Shown here piece by piece: positions 60,217-64,000 of a DNA stretch of 64,000 nt. The position numbers were made by a program, and so were the translations under genes. The notes under the pieces were generated by a model. The model was not told where the DNA came from. It made no database searches and worked only from the letters and a program-made list of their open reading frames with translations. The stretch is taken from NCBI RefSeq assembly GCF_051549785.1, contig NZ_CP189974.1:496001-560000 (forward strand), written 5' to 3'. This DNA is from Caldatribacterium sp051549785. GTDB lineage: Bacteria; Atribacterota; Atribacteria; Atribacterales; Caldatribacteriaceae. How positions within the stretch are numbered: the stretch's first letter is position 1; each line of letters starts with the position of its first letter.

Positions 60217-60768
60217 CTACCCCCGTCCCTCCATCCGTCGTGCCACCCCCTGAGCCAGAAGGAACGCCAGGAAGGCTTTTACGAAGTCCGGACCGATAAA
60301 GGGGAGAAGGGCAACCCGGAGGACAGTGGAGAACCCCATGGGCTTTCCCAGAAAAGTATTCATGGCCAGGAAGAAGTAGAGTATCCCGGGAAAGTACAGG
60401 GCCACCATGCCCAGGACAACGGCCGTGGCAATCTTCAGTGGACTCTTCTTGCCCCTTGAGAAGAATGCCACGCAGGGAGCGGCGAGAATAAAGCCCAAAA
60501 GGAAACCAAAGGTGGGCCGGAAGACATATGCCGGACCCCCAAAGGGCGGGGTGGCAAAGACGGGAAGCCCCAGAATGCCGAGGAGAACGTAAAGAGCCAT
60601 GCTGAGGAAGGCCTCCCGTGGCGGAAGGAGAAACCCTGAGAGGAACACCACAAAGGGAACGAGGCTAAAGGGAACGAGATTCCCCCCAAAACGGAAGAAC
60701 ACCGCCGCAGCTACACAGAGTGCCGTAAAGAGGGCAATTCGGGCCATGGTACGCGGGGAGAGTTGCAC
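60217..60768 (-). CDS. bioY: Biotin transporter S component BioY
   Basis: About 183 residues, five to six predicted helices; GGNLVPFSLVPFVVFLSG, GLPVFATPPFGGPAYVFRPT and FGFLLGFILAA are BioY family segments for biotin capture in the ECF system. The start is set at GTG 60768 because AAAGGAGG lies 6 bases upstream; the ATG at 60774 would be immediately adjacent to that site. No ecfA/ecfT genes are nearby, so it uses shared ones. A BirA-type operator covers its promoter. Confidence 0.93.
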   Translation of the reverse strand: MQLSPRTMARIALFTALCVAAAVFFRFGGNLVPFSLVPFVVFLSGFLLPPREAFLSMALYVLLGILGLPVFATPPFGGPAYVFRPTFGFLLGFILAAPCVAFFSRGKKSPLKIATAVVLGMVALYFPGILYFFLAMNTFLGKPMGFSTVLRVALLPFIGPDFVKAFLAFLLAQGVARRMEGRG

Positions 60769-60791
60769 AGGCATCCTCCTTTCTCGGGTTT

Positions 60792-60823
60792 TTGTTAACC
60801 AAAATAATATCATGAGTTAACAA
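60792..60823 (-). promoter_or_regulatory. BirA-type operator and promoter of bioY
   Basis: TTGTTAAC (60792-60799) and GTTAACAA (60816-60823) are perfect inverted arms with a 16-base spacer, the form of bacterial BirA operators. The spacer holds a minus-strand TATTAT (60804-60809) usable as -10, with TTGCGT 18 bp upstream as -35. The birA gene with an HTH domain is 2 kb away. Confidence 0.9.
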
Positions 60824-60883
60824 AATCACGCAATGGGGCTTCCCAAAAGAGTACAGGCCGAAACGATAGAGCCATCCCAACCC

Positions 60884-60913
60884 TTGACGAATTATGAACA
60901 TATGCTTATAATT
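60884..60913 (+). promoter_or_regulatory. Promoter of the DUF134 cluster with overlapping palindrome
   Basis: TTGACG (60884-60889), 17-bp spacer, TATAAT (60907-60912). An imperfect palindrome spans 60890-60913: AATTAT at the left, ATAATT at the right, CATATG in the centre. An operator there would cover the -10 box. Confidence 0.8.
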
Positions 60914-60938
60914 AGCGCAGCGGGGGCGGTGACAGACG

Positions 60939-61295
60939 ATGCCACGACCACGCTGTCTGAGGAGAATCGGCTGGGTTCCAAAGATATGGTGCTTCTATCC
61001 CGAAACTCTGGAAAATCCTCAGGAGATAATCCTGACCCTTGATGAACTTGAAGCTATTCGGCTTGCCGACTTCGAGGGTCTCTACCAGGAAGAGGCAGCA
61101 CAGCGAATGGGGATCTCGCGCCCGACCCTTGGTCGAATCCTCGAGAGCGCGCGAAAAAAAGTGGCCGAGGCATTGATTCTTGGGAAACCCCTCCGAATCG
61201 AGGGGGGCCCGGTATACCAGGAAGAGTTTCCTCTTCCACCTCACCGGTGTCGTTGCCGGAGGGGATGGAGGGGTCAAGGTTCCTGGAGAACCTGA
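60939..61295 (+). CDS. DUF134 HTH protein
   Basis: 118 residues. The signature MPRPRCLRRIG start, LTLDELEAIRLADFEGLYQEEAAQRM and MGISRPTLGRILESARKKVAEAL (sigma-70-region-4-like HTH) are typical of DUF134. The last ~25 residues (PPHRCRCRRGWRG) are Cys/Arg-rich. It may bind the palindrome in its own promoter. The neighbouring DUF5320, NifX-like and MBL genes form the usual set in anaerobes. Confidence 0.92.
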   Translation: MPRPRCLRRIGWVPKIWCFYPETLENPQEIILTLDELEAIRLADFEGLYQEEAAQRMGISRPTLGRILESARKKVAEALILGKPLRIEGGPVYQEEFPLPPHRCRCRRGWRGQGSWRT

Positions 61296-61316
61296 ATGCA
61301 CAGGAGGTGAAGCCAC

Positions 61317-61598
61317 GTGTACGGATGGAGAGGGAGCTGGCGAGGAGCCTGGGTTCCTGGTGTTCCAGCAGGATACCGGTACATCGGACCATGCCGATGC
61401 GGAGGAGGACCACACGCGTTCTTCATGGATCCTGCAGGAAGAATCTTCCACGCTTCTGCACTCTGGAGAGCCCCCTTTGCAGGTCCTGTCCTGAAGGACC
61501 TCGAGGCAGAGCTTGAGGCTCTCCGGGAAGAAAAGGCCTACCTCGAGAAGCGGATTGAGGAGCTCGAAGAACTCAGGAAAAAGGAAACCCAGAACTGA
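61317..61598 (+). CDS. DUF5320-like protein with C-terminal coiled coil
   Basis: 93 residues: a Gly/Trp/Arg-rich start (GWRGSWRGAWVPG), a central FMDPAGRIFHASALWRAPF, and a coiled coil from residue ~60 (LEAELEALREEKAYLEKRIE). The pattern matches DUF5320 proteins linked to NifX-like genes. GTG start with AGGAGGTG 8 bases upstream. Function unknown. Confidence 0.82.
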   Translation: MYGWRGSWRGAWVPGVPAGYRYIGPCRCGGGPHAFFMDPAGRIFHASALWRAPFAGPVLKDLEAELEALREEKAYLEKRIEELEELRKKETQN

Positions 61599-61607
61599 CC
61601 CCAAAAC

Positions 61608-61629
61608 GGGCCGGGGAATTCCCCGGCCC
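61608..61629 (+). other. Intercistronic hairpin between DUF5320 and NifX-like genes
   Basis: GGGCCGGGG/CCCCGGCCC, 9 bp, AATT loop, 9 bases after the DUF5320 stop. On the plus strand no U-run follows. Confidence 0.8.
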
Positions 61630-61648
61630 CAAAAAGGAGGTAGCAACG

Positions 61649-62044
61649 ATGAAGAAGCGAATTCTTGCTCCCGTTGAGGAACCCAGGGGCATGGAGTCCC
61701 GCATTTTCGAGCACTTCGGGCGAACCCCGTATTTCGCCCTCCTTGAACTTGGCGAAGGGGGAGAGATCCTCCGAATCGAGTTCCCTCCCAACGAAGGTGG
61801 GCATTCCGGTGGTGGTGGTTTCACCCATGACTGGGTCCTCAAGCTCTCTCCCGAGATCGTCCTTGTTCGGGGGATGGGTCCAAGAGGCCTTGAGCGGCTG
61901 AGGAGCGCCGGTATTTCCGTCCTCGAGACCGACGACGAGACCCTCAAAGATGCCGTTGCCGCATTCGTTCAGGGACGCCTTAGAGAACTTGCCGTTCCCT
62001 GCCACACCGAAAACGGCCACGACTGCCACGGGAATAGAGGTTGA
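61649..62044 (+). CDS. NifX/NifB-type dinitrogenase iron-molybdenum cofactor family protein
   Basis: 131 residues of the NifX/NafY-like fold: LAPVEEPRGMESRIFEHFGRT, then PYFALLELGEGGE and GGHSGGGGFTHDWVL, typical of the small DUF-type members found with DUF134 in nonfixing anaerobes. A His/Cys-rich tail (CHTENGHDCHG) may bind metal. No nif genes are seen, so a role in metal-cluster handling is more likely than nitrogen fixation. ATG follows AAGGAGG. Confidence 0.9.
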   Translation: MKKRILAPVEEPRGMESRIFEHFGRTPYFALLELGEGGEILRIEFPPNEGGHSGGGGFTHDWVLKLSPEIVLVRGMGPRGLERLRSAGISVLETDDETLKDAVAAFVQGRLRELAVPCHTENGHDCHGNRG

Positions 62045-62063
62045 GGTGGGCCCCAGGGAGAAC

Positions 62064-62780
62064 ATGGTGAAGCTCACCGTACTCTATGACAACACGGCAC
62101 TCACCCCGTCGCTCCTTGCCTCCCACGGTTTTTCCTGTCTCGTGGAGGGGGAGGAAAACATCCTCTTCGACACCGGGGAAAGTGGTCCTCTGCTCTTCAA
62201 AAACATGGAGCTTCTGGGCATTGACCCCGGCACCATTTCCTCTGTGGTCATCTCCCACGAGCACTACGACCACATCGGGGGGCTCTGGTACTTCCTTTGC
62301 TCGTACCCCCGGGTAACGGTCTACATCCTCCCGTCGTTTTCCGGAGCAACCAGAGCACGCATCCGGGAAACTGGGGCAAAATGCATCGAAGTACAGGCCC
62401 CCCAACGCCTCACGTCCTCTGTGGCAACCACCGGCGAAGTGGAGGGATCTGTGCGGGAACAGGGACTTCTCGTCGAGGGGGAGGAGGGAGTCCTGCTTCT
62501 TTGCGGATGCTGTCACCCCGGGGTGGATGCTTTCCTAAAACGGGTCCGGTCCTGGGGCAAGAGGATTTCGGGGTTTCTTGGGGGACTTCACCTTGCCTTT
62601 ACCCAGGAAGAGGACATCGACAAAACGCTTGAAGTCATGAAGGCCGAAGGAGTTGGAAAGGTAGCTCCTGCTCACTGTACGGGCTTCTTCGCCACGGAGC
62701 GTATTCGTTCCCTGTGGGCAGAAGGGTACGTTCCCTGCGGGGTAGGAATGACGCTCCTTTGGGGGAGGAAGGAAAAATGA
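62064..62780 (+). CDS. MBL-fold metal-dependent hydrolase
   Basis: 238 residues with a beta-lactamase fold: ILFDTGESGPLLFKN, metal motif SHEHYDHIGGL (HxHxDH, with Glu and Tyr variants), LLLCGCCHPGVD and AHCTGFFATERI. It belongs to the branch with dihydropterin-aminobenzene-phosphate synthase-like proteins. ATG at 62064 follows CAGGGAG; a longer frame from 61950 would lie within the NifX-like gene. Its substrate is unknown. Confidence 0.9.
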   Translation: MVKLTVLYDNTALTPSLLASHGFSCLVEGEENILFDTGESGPLLFKNMELLGIDPGTISSVVISHEHYDHIGGLWYFLCSYPRVTVYILPSFSGATRARIRETGAKCIEVQAPQRLTSSVATTGEVEGSVREQGLLVEGEEGVLLLCGCCHPGVDAFLKRVRSWGKRISGFLGGLHLAFTQEEDIDKTLEVMKAEGVGKVAPAHCTGFFATERIRSLWAEGYVPCGVGMTLLWGRKEK

Positions 62781-62809
62781 GCCGTTACAGTCGCATCGAG
62801 AAAGGTCTC

Positions 62810-63778
62810 TCAGGCAATCTCTCCCCAGGTGATGCGCCGCTCCTTCTCCCCCTCCATCACCCGGAGCGCCCCGCTTCCGTCAACCCCAAGGGCTGTGCCG
62901 GAGACCGGGGATTTCCCTCCAACGATGGTGACCGAACGACCAAGGAAGGCGAGGCGGCGGTTGTAGTCCGCAACCCAGGGCGAGAAGTCTCCTCCTTCCT
63001 TCCACTGCCTGTAGGCTGCCAGGAAGCGGGCAAGGAATCGCCGCAGAACCTCAACACGAGGAACAGAAACGCCTCCCTCAAGAAGGAGCGACGTGGCCTG
63101 AAAGGGGAGAGAAGCGAGGTCGCGTTCTTCGAGGTTCACGTTCACCCCAATCCCGAGAACCATCCACGAAACCTCGTCAAGATCCGTTGCGGTCTCGAGG
63201 AGGATACCGGCAACCTTCTTCCCACCAAGGAGCACGTCGTTGGGCCACTTGAGCACCGGGGAAAACCCAAGCCCTTCCAGGGCCTCGGCCAGGGCAATCC
63301 CGGCAAGGAGGGTGCAGGAGGCGCAAAAAGAGGGAGAAAGGAGCGGGCGAAGGAGAAACGAAAAGGTGAGGCTCTTCCCAGGAAGGGAAAACCAGCTTCG
63401 ACCTCTTCTCCCTCGTCCCCGAGTCTGGCGATCGGCAATGCACAGCGTCCCCTCAGGAGCACCCTCTTCCGCAAGGACCCTGAGGAGGGTGCTTGTGGAA
63501 TCCACCTCCTCCCGGTAGACGACCCGAACCCCGGGGGCATCCCTCTGAAGATATAGCTCGAGAAAGTCGGGGTCGAAGCGGTCGGGAATGGACACCAGAC
63601 GATACCCCCGGCGGGAGGCAACGATGGGGAATCCAAGGCCCTGGAGCCTCTGAACCTCTTTCCATACCGCCACCCGGCTGACGCCGCCTGTGGCCCCTAT
63701 TTTTTCCCCAGAAACGCTTCCAGGGAAAGCCTCAAGAAGGAGGGAGAGGATGGTTCTTGAGAGGTTTGGCCTGTTCAT
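62810..63778 (-). CDS. birA: Bifunctional biotin ligase/repressor BirA
   Basis: 322 residues. N-terminal HTH (GEKIGATGGVSRVAVWKEVQ, residues ~18-40) for DNA binding, then the biotin-protein ligase core: DSTSTLLRVLAEEG, TRGRGRRGRSWFSLPGKSL (adenylate loop) and KWPNDVLLGGKKVAGIL, then a C-terminal SH3-like domain. It attaches biotin to carboxylases and, with biotinyl-AMP, likely represses bioY through the operator at 60792-60823. ATG at 63778; it overlaps the upstream flippase-like gene by 47 bases on the same strand. Confidence 0.96.
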   Translation of the reverse strand: MNRPNLSRTILSLLLEAFPGSVSGEKIGATGGVSRVAVWKEVQRLQGLGFPIVASRRGYRLVSIPDRFDPDFLELYLQRDAPGVRVVYREEVDSTSTLLRVLAEEGAPEGTLCIADRQTRGRGRRGRSWFSLPGKSLTFSFLLRPLLSPSFCASCTLLAGIALAEALEGLGFSPVLKWPNDVLLGGKKVAGILLETATDLDEVSWMVLGIGVNVNLEERDLASLPFQATSLLLEGGVSVPRVEVLRRFLARFLAAYRQWKEGGDFSPWVADYNRRLAFLGRSVTIVGGKSPVSGTALGVDGSGALRVMEGEKERRITWGEIA

Positions 63779-64000
63779 GGCGGGCGTTCGCCGAAAGCCC
63801 CCGCAGGACCCGGAAAAACACCACACCCCCCACAAGGAGGGGGAGATAATAGGTCGCAGTTCGCCACAGGAGCACAAAGCTCCCCAGACGGTACGTCCCC
63901 ACAAACCCCCGGAAGACCGAAGCAATGGAGAGCTCCACACCTCCACTGGCCCCCGGGGAAGGAATGAAAGAAAAAACGAAAAAGAGGGGGATCTGGGCAC
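63732..64000 (-). CDS. Flippase-like membrane protein (LPG synthase/UPF0104 type), C-terminus only
   Basis: The 5' part lies beyond the right edge. The visible ~89 residues carry the C-terminal pattern of the lysylphosphatidylglycerol synthase transmembrane family: FFVFSFIPSPGASGGVELS and WRTATYYLPLLVGGVVFFRV. The Pro-Ser-Pro-Gly-x-x-Gly-Gly-Val-Glu segment is diagnostic. The tail after FFRV is basic and Pro-rich. It probably acts in lipid or cell-wall precursor movement. Confidence 0.78.
   Translation of the reverse strand, partial: AQIPLFFVFSFIPSPGASGGVELSIASVFRGFVGTYRLGSFVLLWRTATYYLPLLVGGVVFFRVLRGLSANARHEQAKPLKNHPLPPS

Overview
The window reads as one dense stretch of chromosome from an anaerobic, probably thermophilic, sugar-fermenting bacterium. 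Evidence: 4Fe-4S proteins, an HdrA-like fragment, quinolinate synthase, the DUF134/DUF5320/NifX-like/MBL cluster common in anaerobes, seven ABC uptake systems (six for sugars, one of the oligopeptide family) and secreted hemicellulases. Base composition is moderately GC-rich by eye, with a more AT-rich block near 55.7-59 kb. The first gene ends in Arg-Ile-Thr-Phe, an outer-membrane-barrel style C-terminus, which hints at a two-membrane envelope. The overall gene set recalls Atribacterota (Caldatribacterium-like) or Thermotogota-like lineages; this is inference and was not tested.

Layout. 0-2.7 kb: envelope protein (cut by the left edge), PKD lipoprotein, mutM. 2.7-11.1 kb: a LacI-controlled locus with an exported NIF3-like protein, a type-B carboxylesterase, a sucrose-phosphorylase-family enzyme and an ABC sugar importer; two near-identical palindromic operators overlap the -35 boxes of its two promoters. 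11.2-16.6 kb: an Rrf2/IscR-like regulator, apparently with a non-ATG start, followed by sulfur-handling genes (PP-loop thiolase, cysK, larE-like, mnmA) and nadA. 16.6-17.3 kb: a tiny CRISPR array with a leader hairpin and no cas genes nearby. 17.6-18.4 kb: a c-di-GMP-I riboswitch in front of a C39-like peptidase lipoprotein. 18.4-22.9 kb (minus strand): ferredoxin, HdrA-like protein, ArsR and TlpA-like genes, then glmS and a CARF-domain protein with a RelE-like C-terminus.

23-36 kb: a UroD-family protein, a CUT1 sugar importer with an AraC regulator, a sugar-isomerase-like TIM barrel with an RbsABC-type importer, and a second, convergent RbsABC-type importer. 36-37.2 kb: exonuclease and a small membrane protein. 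37.2-49.5 kb (minus strand): an arabinoxylan locus with GH10, two GH51, an AraR-type repressor with matching palindromes, a CUT1 importer and GH127. 49.6-55.6 kb: an oligopeptide-family importer that probably carries oligosaccharides. 55.8-60 kb: an AT-richer CUT1 importer and an ArsR-type regulator, with a 26-bp direct repeat on either side of the importer. 60.2-64 kb: bioY with a BirA-type operator, the DUF134 cluster, birA, and a flippase-like gene cut by the right edge.

The genes work together mainly to capture and break down plant-derived sugars. Four CUT1 importers lack their own ATPase and presumably share one encoded elsewhere. Every operon that starts with a substrate-binding-protein gene carries a strong hairpin just after that gene, which should give more binding protein than permease. 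The strongest leads are the CARF-RelE effector beside a cas-less mini-array, the riboswitch-controlled lipoprotein, the Rrf2 gene lacking a normal start codon, a secreted GH51 with Lys in place of the catalytic acid/base Glu, and the direct-repeat-flanked transporter operon. No tRNA, rRNA, insertion sequence or transposase was recognised.
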